From Methanospirillum hungatei (GTDB lineage: Archaea; Halobacteriota; Methanomicrobia; Methanomicrobiales; Methanospirillaceae): a DNA stretch of 64,000 nt. Shown here in pieces: positions 8,778-17,086 of the stretch (its first letter is position 1; each line of letters begins with the position of its first letter). The position numbers and the translations under genes are program-made. The DNA is taken from positions 2,604,001-2,668,000 of the forward strand of contig NZ_CP077107.1 in the NCBI RefSeq assembly GCF_019263745.1. The letters run 5' to 3'. Under the pieces are notes generated by a model that was not told the DNA's origin, made no database searches, and saw nothing but the letters and a program-made list of their open reading frames with translations.

Positions 8778-9814
8778 CAATGACTTCATTAGAGAGAATT
8801 CTGACAACAATCAGTCATACAGAACCGGACAGGGTTCCTCTCATCCTCAACCCTACCATGCATCCGGCAAGGGATATGGGCATATCCCTGAAAAAATATT
8901 TTACATCTTCAGAATTGGTAGCTCAGGGGCTTATTTCAATCCATGAAAAATTCGGGACTGATGCATATATCGGATTTCATTATACTCCGGTTGAATACGA
9001 AGCATTTGGCGGAGATGTAATATTCAGGGATGACGGACCGCCAAATAGTGGTAGGCCGATAATTAGAGAGGGGAAAGATATCGATTCCCTGACCGCTCCG
9101 GTAGTCAAAGAGACAGATTGCCTCCAGATGGTTCTGGATATGATAAAGACCCTGAAAAAAGATTCTCCGGATGATGCTCCCATTTTTGGTGTCGCTATAT
9201 CCCCTCTTTCACTCCCTGTTATGCAGATGGGATTTGAAAATTATATTAAACTCATATACTCTGATGAAACCCGGTTTAACCAGCTCATTGAAGTAAATAA
9301 ACAATTTTTCCTGGACTGGGCAACCGCACAAATGGATGCCGGAGCTAATGGAATCATCTATTATGACCCGGTCTCATCTCCGACCATTATTCCCCCGGAA
9401 TTATACCGGAAAACAGGCCTTTTAATAGCAAAGGAACTGATTCCTAAAGTCCCCGGACCAGTAGTGACAGGGTTTGCTTCAGCCCGGACTCTTGCTATCC
9501 TGGATAACGTCATTTCCACGGGAACAGCAGGTGTAGCGGTCTGGGGCGGTGAAAATGAAAACCTTTCAGAGATTAAACAAAAATGTGCCGGGAAGGTGAC
9601 CGTTATTGGTAACCTCAATGGCATAGAGATGAGACACTGGAGTCGGGAAAAAGCATTTTCAGTTGTAAAAAAGGTAATTTCAGATGCAGCTCCAGGTGGA
9701 GGTTTCATCCTGAGTGATAATCACGGAGAAATTCCTTTGCAGGTTCCGGATGAAGTGCTCTATGCCATCCGTGATGCAACATATGAATACGGGAGGTATC
9801 CGATTTCTGTCTAG
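8774..9814 (+). CDS. Uroporphyrinogen-decarboxylase-fold methyltransferase-like protein with altered zinc site
   Basis: A 346-residue member of the URO-D/MtaA/CmuA family, which in methanogens moves methyl from a corrinoid protein to coenzyme M. It shows RVPLILNPTMHPARDMG, YEAFGGDVIF and the IIYYDPVSSPTIIPPE region. Where MtbA/MtaA have the zinc motif HxC (HICG), this protein reads VVTGFASAR. Where they have a third cysteine ligand near the C-terminus (GCEIP-like) it reads DNHGEIPLQVP. The catalytic zinc site therefore looks lost, which argues against ordinary thiol methylation. The ATG at 8774 overlaps the corrinoid gene's stop, and an upstream in-frame start at 8720 is rejected. The next gene, a sensor kinase, begins inside or just after this gene. 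It may act as a binding or sensory partner of the corrinoid protein. Confidence 0.85.
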   Translation: MTMTSLERILTTISHTEPDRVPLILNPTMHPARDMGISLKKYFTSSELVAQGLISIHEKFGTDAYIGFHYTPVEYEAFGGDVIFRDDGPPNSGRPIIREGKDIDSLTAPVVKETDCLQMVLDMIKTLKKDSPDDAPIFGVAISPLSLPVMQMGFENYIKLIYSDETRFNQLIEVNKQFFLDWATAQMDAGANGIIYYDPVSSPTIIPPELYRKTGLLIAKELIPKVPGPVVTGFASARTLAILDNVISTGTAGVAVWGGENENLSEIKQKCAGKVTVIGNLNGIEMRHWSREKAFSVVKKVISDAAPGGGFILSDNHGEIPLQVPDEVLYAIRDATYEYGRYPISV

Positions 9815-12035
9815 TAAAAAGGAGGGTGAACTCTGTCTCTTTTTCTGTGAGACATTACAAAAAGAGATCACATACATATATGGGAGCCTTTCTGTCCCGA
9901 AAGGAACAAAGCTGTTTTTTTATCCACATTTTTGTACTGCAGGAAAAAGTAAAATTGATTATTTAAAGACGTACTTCTCGGCATATGTAAATCCGGAAAA
10001 TAGCGGATTATTATTCGGCGATGTAGCAATTTCAAAAAGAGACATCCTTCCTTCAAATATCATCCATACCGGTCCGGATACCTGTCATGCCCTGGTTGCC
10101 CCTGTTGAACTCATACATGATTTTGCTAAAAAGGGGAGTTATTTTATCTTTCCCGGATGGCTTTTAAATTGGGAGGAATATGTAACCGGGATGGGATTTG
10201 ATCCATCTATCCCAACTACTTTTTTTTCTTCGAGTTTGAATGGAATTACCCTTTTAGATACTGGTGTTATCCCCATACCTGAAGATATTATCAGATCATT
10301 TGAGACCTTTGCCGGATTGCATTTAACGATTCTCAAAACAGGTACTTCATACCTGACAGCGATAATTGAAGCTGCAATCTGCAAATGGAGAATGAAACAA
10401 ATCAAGGATTCAAGTACCATAGAGGATCAATCTGTCCTCCAATCCTCTGCTACCCAGATGGCAGTAATGGCACTTATCAGTGAGATTGCATCGGTAAGTG
10501 AAGAACCGGAGGTAATATCCCGGATTTTTATCATGATTCAATCTCTTTTTGCACCTGAAAAAATTGAATATATTCCCTATTTTTCTACAGGGCCTGGAGA
10601 GATCAGTATTTTTCCTTCCGGGGAAAAGATTTCGGAATATAAATCGCTCTTAATCGGATTTGAAAGGGATTATTATCTCCTTGACAATAATGAGGGATTT
10701 GTGGTTTCTCTCCATCATAAAAAAACTACACTCGGTATTTTAGGTATATTTGGTGTTTCTGTTCCGGACAGGATACGGGAATATCTTAACCTCACTCTTT
10801 CCATGACCTCTTTCCTCGGTCTTGCCATAAATAACTCCCGGTTGTGGGGAGAGATTCAAAAAATCACAAGTGAATTAGAGGCAGCAAATGATAAACTGAG
10901 AGATAATAACGAAGAACTTCTATCCTTAACTCATGAGCTTCAAGGCTCAAATCACGAACTTATCAAGAGTCAGAAAGAACTCGCAGATAGTGAAGAGTTT
11001 ATCAAAACAATTGTAAACTCTGCTAATATCGGAATCATGGTGCTCGATAAAGATGCCCGGGTTTTATTTTATAATCCTGAAATGGAACGCATTTTCGGAC
11101 TAAAAGGTGAACCGATGAAAGGGAACGTGGTCTTTGAATTTTTCCCTTATTTAGATAAAAACGGACCATTTCCCTATTTTTTTGATGCCATATCCGGAGA
11201 AAAGATAGTAGCACCAGACCTTGAATTTCATCTTCCATCCAGAGATTATTGTACCTGGATTTCAAGTATTTTTGTACCGGTTTATGATAAAGAAAATTCC
11301 ATCATTGGGGTCACGAATTATGTTTTTGATATCACCGAGCGAAAAAAGTCAGAAAAAGAATTAATGAGGGCTTATGAAGCACTCAAAGTATCTCAGAACA
11401 AACTGGCAATCCTAAGTAGTGTGACCAGACATGATATCCTCAATAAAGTCATGGTCATCTATGGATATAGTGAGATACTCCTTGCTGCTACTTCAAATGA
11501 AATAGAAGAAAAAAGTCTGAAAAATATCCTTACCGCAGGAAATGATATCAAAAATCTGATCTCCTTTACTAAAGAATATCAGGAACTCGGTGTGCAGAAC
11601 CCTATCTGGATTCAGATCGGGGAAGTGATGAGCAGACCATCGATAAAGTCTGTGCTGAATGGTATTGAACTTTTATTGCTGGATATTCCTATAGAAATTT
11701 ATGTGGATCCCATGTTTGAGAAAGTAATGTATAATCTCATTGATAATTCACACAGGCATGGTCAGAACGTTTCAAAAATTACAATATCCGCCCGGCAATC
11801 AGGCGATGATTATCTAATAGAATATGTTGATAATGGTGTAGGGGTCCCAAATGAGGAAAAAATGGTAATATTTAAACAAGGCCATGGGAAGAATACCGGA
11901 ATGGGATTATTTTTAATCAGGGAAATACTGGATATTACGAAAATATTAATACGTGAATGTGGCCTTCCCGGGGAGGGAGTCAGGTTTGAAATGGTTGTTC
12001 CAAAAGATAGTTGGAGAAAAATATCTCAAGAATAA
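9783..12035 (+). CDS. Sensor histidine kinase with N-terminal DUF1638-like domain, PAS and kinase core
   Basis: About 751 residues, soluble. Residues roughly 10-200 resemble DUF1638: a C-x-TL-x-KE start (FFCETLQKEI), then YPHFCT, GLLFGDVA and the aromatic turn SYFIFPGWLLNW. DUF1638 proteins commonly neighbour corrinoid methyltransferases. A GAF-like region (about 220-360), a coiled coil (about 360-405) and a PAS domain near 410-520 (GIMVLDKDARVLFYNPE) follow. The kinase core has H-box SSVTRHDILNK, N-box NLIDNSHRHG, G1 DNGVGVP and G2 NTGMGLFL. The start is uncertain: the frame is open from 9714, and ATG 9783 overlaps the previous gene by 32 bases. A GGAGG at 9822 has no good in-frame codon after it. 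With the two genes upstream it appears to form one sensory operon. Confidence 0.88.
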   Translation: MNTGGIRFLSSKKEGELCLFFCETLQKEITYIYGSLSVPKGTKLFFYPHFCTAGKSKIDYLKTYFSAYVNPENSGLLFGDVAISKRDILPSNIIHTGPDTCHALVAPVELIHDFAKKGSYFIFPGWLLNWEEYVTGMGFDPSIPTTFFSSSLNGITLLDTGVIPIPEDIIRSFETFAGLHLTILKTGTSYLTAIIEAAICKWRMKQIKDSSTIEDQSVLQSSATQMAVMALISEIASVSEEPEVISRIFIMIQSLFAPEKIEYIPYFSTGPGEISIFPSGEKISEYKSLLIGFERDYYLLDNNEGFVVSLHHKKTTLGILGIFGVSVPDRIREYLNLTLSMTSFLGLAINNSRLWGEIQKITSELEAANDKLRDNNEELLSLTHELQGSNHELIKSQKELADSEEFIKTIVNSANIGIMVLDKDARVLFYNPEMERIFGLKGEPMKGNVVFEFFPYLDKNGPFPYFFDAISGEKIVAPDLEFHLPSRDYCTWISSIFVPVYDKENSIIGVTNYVFDITERKKSEKELMRAYEALKVSQNKLAILSSVTRHDILNKVMVIYGYSEILLAATSNEIEEKSLKNILTAGNDIKNLISFTKEYQELGVQNPIWIQIGEVMSRPSIKSVLNGIELLLLDIPIEIYVDPMFEKVMYNLIDNSHRHGQNVSKITISARQSGDDYLIEYVDNGVGVPNEEKMVIFKQGHGKNTGMGLFLIREILDITKILIRECGLPGEGVRFEMVVPKDSWRKISQE

Positions 12036-12194
12036 CAGGACTAACTTACGATAAAGTGTCACCTAAAGGGGTCTGAAAAGAGAGTTCTTCAAGATTCTGC
12101 GTTAATAAAAACTAATCACATTCACCCTGATAATGTGGGCTGTCTCTTCGTTGTAATAAGACAAAAATAATATCTTTCTCTTCCAATACTGGAT

Positions 12195-12635
12195 ATGAAC
12201 CGGACTATTCCCGGAACTCTGGGTCTTATTTTTGGAACCATAGCCATTCTGATTGGAATATTTGCATTCTTACCTATATCCTATTATCTGGCCGGGGGAT
12301 ATCTCCTCATCTGTCTCATTGCAGGATTGCTTATAGTCAGAGTCTTTTGTGCTTCCTGTCCCATTAAGAGAACATGTGTTCATATCATCCCCGGTTATCT
12401 GGCAACGTTCTGGAACCAGTCAACTGGACCATATTCTTCCAGGACCATTATTCTGACCGGGATTTTGTTTGCGATAATCATTCTCATACCCCAGATTGTT
12501 CTTATCACATCGCTGTATCTGTTTGTTATATTCTGGATATGTATCGTTACTGCTGCTATGAGCAGTTATCTTGTTCTATGTCCCGGATGTGGCAACCAGT
12601 ATTGTCCTTTCAGAAGAGAAATTCCTAAACAATAA
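12195..12635 (+). CDS. Small integral membrane protein with cysteine motifs
   Basis: A 146-residue protein not recognised as a named family. It has about four membrane segments arranged as two hairpins (near residues 8-27, 29-49, 82-104 and 105-125). Cytosolic-type cysteine motifs follow each hairpin: CASCPIKRTC after the second segment and CPGCGNQYC near the C-terminus. The paired CxxC...C clusters suggest a metal site or redox cysteines at one membrane face. It stands alone in a short gap after the kinase and could be co-transcribed with it, although 160 bases separate them. Function unknown. Confidence 0.75.
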   Translation: MNRTIPGTLGLIFGTIAILIGIFAFLPISYYLAGGYLLICLIAGLLIVRVFCASCPIKRTCVHIIPGYLATFWNQSTGPYSSRTIILTGILFAIIILIPQIVLITSLYLFVIFWICIVTAAMSSYLVLCPGCGNQYCPFRREIPKQ

Positions 12636-12737
12636 TGAATTCGGTTTTAATGTTTTTACCGGGATGAACAAGATGGTAAGGATCTTTATGTGAATATCGT
12701 GTCCCAAAAAGAGATTAAAATAATTAGTATGGAAAAT

Positions 12738-13568
12738 TTACACTGTTACTTTTTCACCAGTAAATGGTCCATCATTCGAACAACTATGCCAAATTCCTTT
12801 TGTTCCTGAAAAAGATGACCACCCTTCATGAAATACTACCATAAATTGTCCAAAGGTCGCCTGATTAGGATTCTTATCAAATACGGCATCATCCGGCCCC
12901 CACGATCCAGTCCAGACTGGTCCATTCAATGTTCCACCAATGACATATCCATTATCAAATGTCCCGTTTATATACGGGAGTTCATTTGCTTTATCAGAAA
13001 AAGACAGGTTGATATCTCCCATACTTGTTTTGTACGTTCCTTCAGGATTTCCCGAACTATATGCAGTACGGTTATAGGTTATTGGTTCATATTCCGCCGA
13101 ATAGGCCAGATTAAAATCATGAATTGTATCTCCTTTATCAAGAGAATTTTCCAAAATCACGTAATATGGGATATTTGCAGAACTATTAATGAGATATTTC
13201 GTTACTATGTTCAGAGGAACACCATTTGAAAAACTCAAACCCTTTACTTCATTTCCAAACTGGTACATATCCTGTCCGACACTCGAAATATCGGCAATCG
13301 GTCCGTTTTCATTAACTGGAGAGAATTCAATCCTGATCGGAAGAAGATCATCCTTCGGAGCCCAATATGGCTCTATTATTTCGGTTGATGTGAGAACTCC
13401 AATCCCCGCAGGAATATTCATAGTACCGGCACGGGAGATCAGATCATCAGTTGCATACGGGTTTGGTTTAATATTTTGATCAAAGGAGATTAAAGATTCC
13501 GCAAAAACTCCATGCATTGTTAATAAAACCAGACCAATAATAATTCCAATAGAGTACAACGTTTTCAT
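12738..13568 (-). CDS. Secreted protein of unknown function
   Basis: A 276-residue exported protein. The N-terminus MKTLYSIGIIIGLVLLTMHGVFA is a clear signal peptide, and the mature part is beta-rich, with several N-glycosylation sequons (INSS, NRTAYS, NLSFS). The C-terminal half (YINGTFDNGYVIGGTLNGPVW then GTKGIWHSCSNDG) resembles a lipocalin-like barrel pattern seen in methanogen surface proteins of unknown role, but I cannot name the family. A strong ribosome site (GGAGGATGTCAT) precedes the ATG. It lies downstream of the protease gene on the same strand, with 220 bases between them. Confidence 0.7.
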   Translation of the reverse strand: MKTLYSIGIIIGLVLLTMHGVFAESLISFDQNIKPNPYATDDLISRAGTMNIPAGIGVLTSTEIIEPYWAPKDDLLPIRIEFSPVNENGPIADISSVGQDMYQFGNEVKGLSFSNGVPLNIVTKYLINSSANIPYYVILENSLDKGDTIHDFNLAYSAEYEPITYNRTAYSSGNPEGTYKTSMGDINLSFSDKANELPYINGTFDNGYVIGGTLNGPVWTGSWGPDDAVFDKNPNQATFGQFMVVFHEGWSSFSGTKGIWHSCSNDGPFTGEKVTV

Positions 13569-13786
13569 ATGACATCCTCCAGAAGGAATGTAGGTATCTT
13601 AAGTGTATTACTTATAATGTTATCGAAAGAATGTTGAAAAGATTCTGATGCCTGATAAAGTGGAAATTATTCTTCTGTATCCCTCTATTAATCATAACTA
13701 AAAGAGGCCCGCAGTTCTCTTCTCGCATAATGAGAAATTTCAGAAATTGTAATGAAAAGTTAAGGTATTAAAATTTTCTCCGCCCC

Positions 13787-16087
13787 TTATCCAAATCCTG
13801 TCTGATAGGTTCCATTCTGTGAGCAATACAGCCAGTACCCGTGATAAGGTTGTATCGGTCTTTCATCACTCTGGTTTCCGGTTCCTCCCCGGATAATTGG
13901 CTCTTCGTACTGCTGGACAACAGCGTCATACCCGGTAGCATATGACCAGGTATTCATCAGACTATGAAATGTCTCTTTTGCTGAAATATCAGTCTCCATC
14001 CAGCCTCCGACCGATGACCATCCTGCCTGAATCTCTCTGGAAAATGGTTTTATCTGATCTGAAAGCCTGACCGGGACAGCCATGGTACTGGTTGAATAGA
14101 CCCAGTATCCCTGGAGTGGGACCACCGGATCATTCATTGAGAGCGTTTTGTATCCGGTAGAATTATTCACATACACGAGGACTGAATGTCCGGATGAGTT
14201 TACGCTGGCAAAAATCTGTGCCGTATCATATCCTTCTTTGAGTTGCCTGGGTACAGATACATGATTCCATCCTGGATATAGAGGGATGATATCATCTTTT
14301 TTCAGGGATTTCAGAGCTGCTGACAGGTTTACCCTCCCTCCGGTGATGGTTCTTTCCTGAAGTGACGGGAGCGGGTCAGTGGTATCCATGATCACCTGCT
14401 TTACCTCCTCTGCAGTGAGATCCGGTACTATTCCCTTGATGAGACCGGCCATACCAGAGACCATTGGAGCTGCCATCGATGTACCGCTCATGTACCCATA
14501 TTCAGGTTTTGTTACTTCTCCCCGATATCCGATCATGATATTCCTGATGGAGAAATCATTTTTTATTACTCCATTGAATGGTTGAAATGAAAATCTGACT
14601 TTGTATGAGGGATCAGAATACCATGAATTCCACGGAATGAATAGTTGTCTCCAGTCATCCTCTTCGAAATAAGCAGTATAATCCCATAATGTGGTCCAAT
14701 TCACAACGCCGTTGGAGTACTCAATCACCAGGCTCCCCCAAAAATCGCCTTTGATATCCCATACCAGATATGGGATTTTTCCTGTATCATCCGGTATAAG
14801 AACAGTTTTGTTCATCTCAATACTATAGGTATCATGAAAAAGATCCTCTGGGAGCACTCCCTGTAATGATACGGGCTCTCCTGGCATGGTACCGGGATTC
14901 CGGGTCCAGTTCCCGGTGAGCGTGAAATTTCCCTCTGAAAATGTGGGATCTTCAAAGAGTGGCGTATAGGAATATCTGGATGGGATGGTGCTATAAATAT
15001 CTGAACCCGGAGCTCCGACATGAACCGTCCGGTTCCCATAATTTGAGAAATCTGACAGATGGTCCTGGGCATCAGTAGCTACTACGGCTATGACATTACT
15101 GAGGTTGTAACATGCCGGATACTGCGGATATCTATTCAGATCCACTTCATTGTTCCCTGCTGAACACACAAAAAGAGCCGGTGACTGCCGGATGATATCT
15201 TCCATAACCCTGCTGTATTCTACTCCAAATGAACAACTGATAACCGAGGCATCATGCATCGTTGCATATGCCATGCCGAATGCCAAGTCAGATAATTTAC
15301 CGTTTCCAAAATAATTCAGGACTTTTATCGGCATGATGGTGGTATTCCAGGCAACACCTGTTCCTCCTTCTCCATTATTGCCGATCATACCAATAACTCC
15401 GGCACAATGAGTCCCATGACCATAATCATCCCACGGTTCAACCGGTTTATCTTCCAGAATATTTATTCCATGCAGAATGGTTCCGGATTCTGATGAACTC
15501 CAGAGGTTTTTGGCCAGGTCAGGATGACCGATGTCAACGCCGGTATCAAGAACAGCGATGATTGTTCCATGTGTTGCAGTGGTTTCATTCCATCCATGAA
15601 GGGCACTGATATCTGCACCAGACAGCCCTGGGCTGGTATTTTCCTTAAATGGCGTTCCAGTATTGGAAAGTCCCCATTGTCGCCAGAACTGCGGGTCATC
15701 AGGTGTTTTTAATGCCCTGACATAATAATCAGGTTCAGCATAAGCAACAGCAGGATTACCAGAATAATACCGGATTGCATCAGGAACTGAAATTGTGTCA
15801 GGAAGGGCGATCAGTGATAATCCTGAAATCCCCACGGTACCATAATCTCTGGTAACTTCTGCCCCAATTGCTGCATTGATATCAGACAGGGTTTGAATCG
15901 TTCCATCAGAATTTGATTTTGCCTGCACAAGGATACTTCCATTCACGTATGGAGGATCAGGCAGAAAATTCGGTATTCCTATTACATTTGTAGAATACCT
16001 GGTATCATCTGCCATACCGAATGAAAAGGAAAGACCTGCCAGGCAGACAAGGACCCAAAAAATTTGTTTTTTCAGTATTATTTTCAT
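13787..16087 (-). CDS. Secreted subtilisin-like serine protease (S8 family)
   Basis: A 766-residue exported protease. A signal peptide (residues 1-26, VLVCLAGLSFSFGMA) is followed by an inhibitor-like propeptide (about 45-105, VQAKSNSDGTIQ to AVAYAEPDYYVRA). The catalytic domain has all three motifs: Asp in IIAVLDTGVDIGHPDL, His in GHGTHCAGVIG and Ser in GTSMAAPMVSGMAG. A galactose-binding-like insertion (SEGNFTLTGNWTRNPG, KVRFSFQPF) lies between His and Ser, and the C-terminal 150 residues hold two YPGWNHVSVP / AGWSSVGGW-type repeats found in methanogen surface proteins. It probably acts outside the membrane in processing surface proteins. Substrate unknown; no neighbouring dedicated target is evident. 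Confidence 0.93.
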   Translation of the reverse strand: MKIILKKQIFWVLVCLAGLSFSFGMADDTRYSTNVIGIPNFLPDPPYVNGSILVQAKSNSDGTIQTLSDINAAIGAEVTRDYGTVGISGLSLIALPDTISVPDAIRYYSGNPAVAYAEPDYYVRALKTPDDPQFWRQWGLSNTGTPFKENTSPGLSGADISALHGWNETTATHGTIIAVLDTGVDIGHPDLAKNLWSSSESGTILHGINILEDKPVEPWDDYGHGTHCAGVIGMIGNNGEGGTGVAWNTTIMPIKVLNYFGNGKLSDLAFGMAYATMHDASVISCSFGVEYSRVMEDIIRQSPALFVCSAGNNEVDLNRYPQYPACYNLSNVIAVVATDAQDHLSDFSNYGNRTVHVGAPGSDIYSTIPSRYSYTPLFEDPTFSEGNFTLTGNWTRNPGTMPGEPVSLQGVLPEDLFHDTYSIEMNKTVLIPDDTGKIPYLVWDIKGDFWGSLVIEYSNGVVNWTTLWDYTAYFEEDDWRQLFIPWNSWYSDPSYKVRFSFQPFNGVIKNDFSIRNIMIGYRGEVTKPEYGYMSGTSMAAPMVSGMAGLIKGIVPDLTAEEVKQVIMDTTDPLPSLQERTITGGRVNLSAALKSLKKDDIIPLYPGWNHVSVPRQLKEGYDTAQIFASVNSSGHSVLVYVNNSTGYKTLSMNDPVVPLQGYWVYSTSTMAVPVRLSDQIKPFSREIQAGWSSVGGWMETDISAKETFHSLMNTWSYATGYDAVVQQYEEPIIRGGTGNQSDERPIQPYHGYWLYCSQNGTYQTGFG

Positions 16088-16331
16088 GAAATGGTTCTCT
16101 GTGAAAAATATGTTAATTTATTAATTCTTATGCTTTTTTATATCCTTATTCGTATTTTAGTTCGTGAGATGAAATGGTACTAGGAATGAGTCAGCTCCTG
16201 TTGACAATAAACCGAAGAGAACTTGGAGATGGCGACAGTGAGGATATCCCGGATTAATTCTTTTTCTGGCAGAATCATTCAGAATCACGAGGAGGAATTT
16301 TCTGTCATCAACTTGACCCGGTTATCAGATA
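16088..16331. other. Intergenic region upstream of the subtilisin gene
   Basis: Holds the promoter of the protease gene on the minus strand (AT-rich stretch 16110-16145). The right part runs into the decayed AAA-ATPase fragment. No intact gene is seen. Confidence 0.5.
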
Positions 16332-16463
16332 TGCTGACCGGTGCGGAAAAGATGAGGTGTTTCTCCTCATATTTGACCGTGAAAAAAAGAGAACTGGGAT
16401 GAGAAGATATTTTCTGATACGATTGAGTATCAGGGAAAGCAGATCACGGTATTTGGGATGTAA
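16332..16463 (+). pseudogene. Frameshifted C-terminal fragment of an AAA-ATPase/PD-(D/E)xK protein
   Basis: Two adjacent frames together read RYADRCGKDEVFLLIFDRE and then, after a frameshift in the A-run near 16382-16390, NWDEKIFSDTIEYQGKQI ending in TVFGM and a stop at 16461. This is the typical C-terminus of the widespread AAA-ATPase-like plus PD-(D/E)xK family (PF09820/PF08011). The bulk of the gene is missing, so this is a remnant of a transposed or deleted copy. Confidence 0.65.
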
Positions 16464-16500
16464 TATGAGACCTGTTCATCTCCTCCAGTATTGTACCTGA

Positions 16501-17058
16501 TTATATCTCACCTGATATTCTCTCTATCATAGTATGAATATCCAGCCAGAGAACCAGGCTATGTCCGTCTTTCCCGCCTTCTTTTCCTTTTCTCCTGATA
16601 ACACCCAGAATACTTCGGCCACGATGGGCTGTGTCATCAGCATCATGATCAATATCACCCGCTGCATAGGTGGTCACTGATGAAACATCATCGACGAGAA
16701 TGCCAACCGGTTTTTTTGAGATATCCTGGTCAAGAATAATGATCCTGGCTCGTTTTTTCCCATCTGAGCTGGTCTGTATATTCATCATCTGTTTCAGATC
16801 AACAATTGTGGTAATTATCCCGCGAAGATCCATAATCCCGGTGATGTATGCAGGTGCATTGGGAAGTGGAGTAATCTCGGTTGGGGTTATCACCTCACGG
16901 GTGTGAAAAAGATTGACGGCAAAGTTCTCATGGCCGAGGATGAACTCAACAAACTGATGTGTTCCGCCATCTCGTGTCCGGCCGGATGCAGTGGATTTGC
17001 GGGTATTCTCTATGACTACCGGTTCTTCTTCTTCATAATTCATCGTATAGGTTCCCAT
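16501..17058 (-). CDS. cheW: CheW chemotaxis coupling protein
   Basis: A 185-residue CheW, which links chemoreceptors to the CheA kinase at the membrane. The SH3-like domain starts with HQFVEFILGHENFAVNL, shows REVITPTEITPLPNAPAYITG with the receptor-contact motif IMDLRGIITTIVDLK, and ends KKPVGILVDDVSSV. The N-terminal 30 residues are charged and variable. The ATG at 17058 is used because GGAGG lies five bases upstream; a TTG at 17070 is in frame but weaker. It lies 29 bases downstream of the chemoreceptor gene on the same strand, so the two form a receptor-coupler unit. Confidence 0.93.
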   Translation of the reverse strand: MGTYTMNYEEEEPVVIENTRKSTASGRTRDGGTHQFVEFILGHENFAVNLFHTREVITPTEITPLPNAPAYITGIMDLRGIITTIVDLKQMMNIQTSSDGKKRARIIILDQDISKKPVGILVDDVSSVTTYAAGDIDHDADDTAHRGRSILGVIRRKGKEGGKDGHSLVLWLDIHTMIERISGEI

Positions 17059-17086
17059 CTTCTCCTCCAAAAATTGCCAGGTGGGA

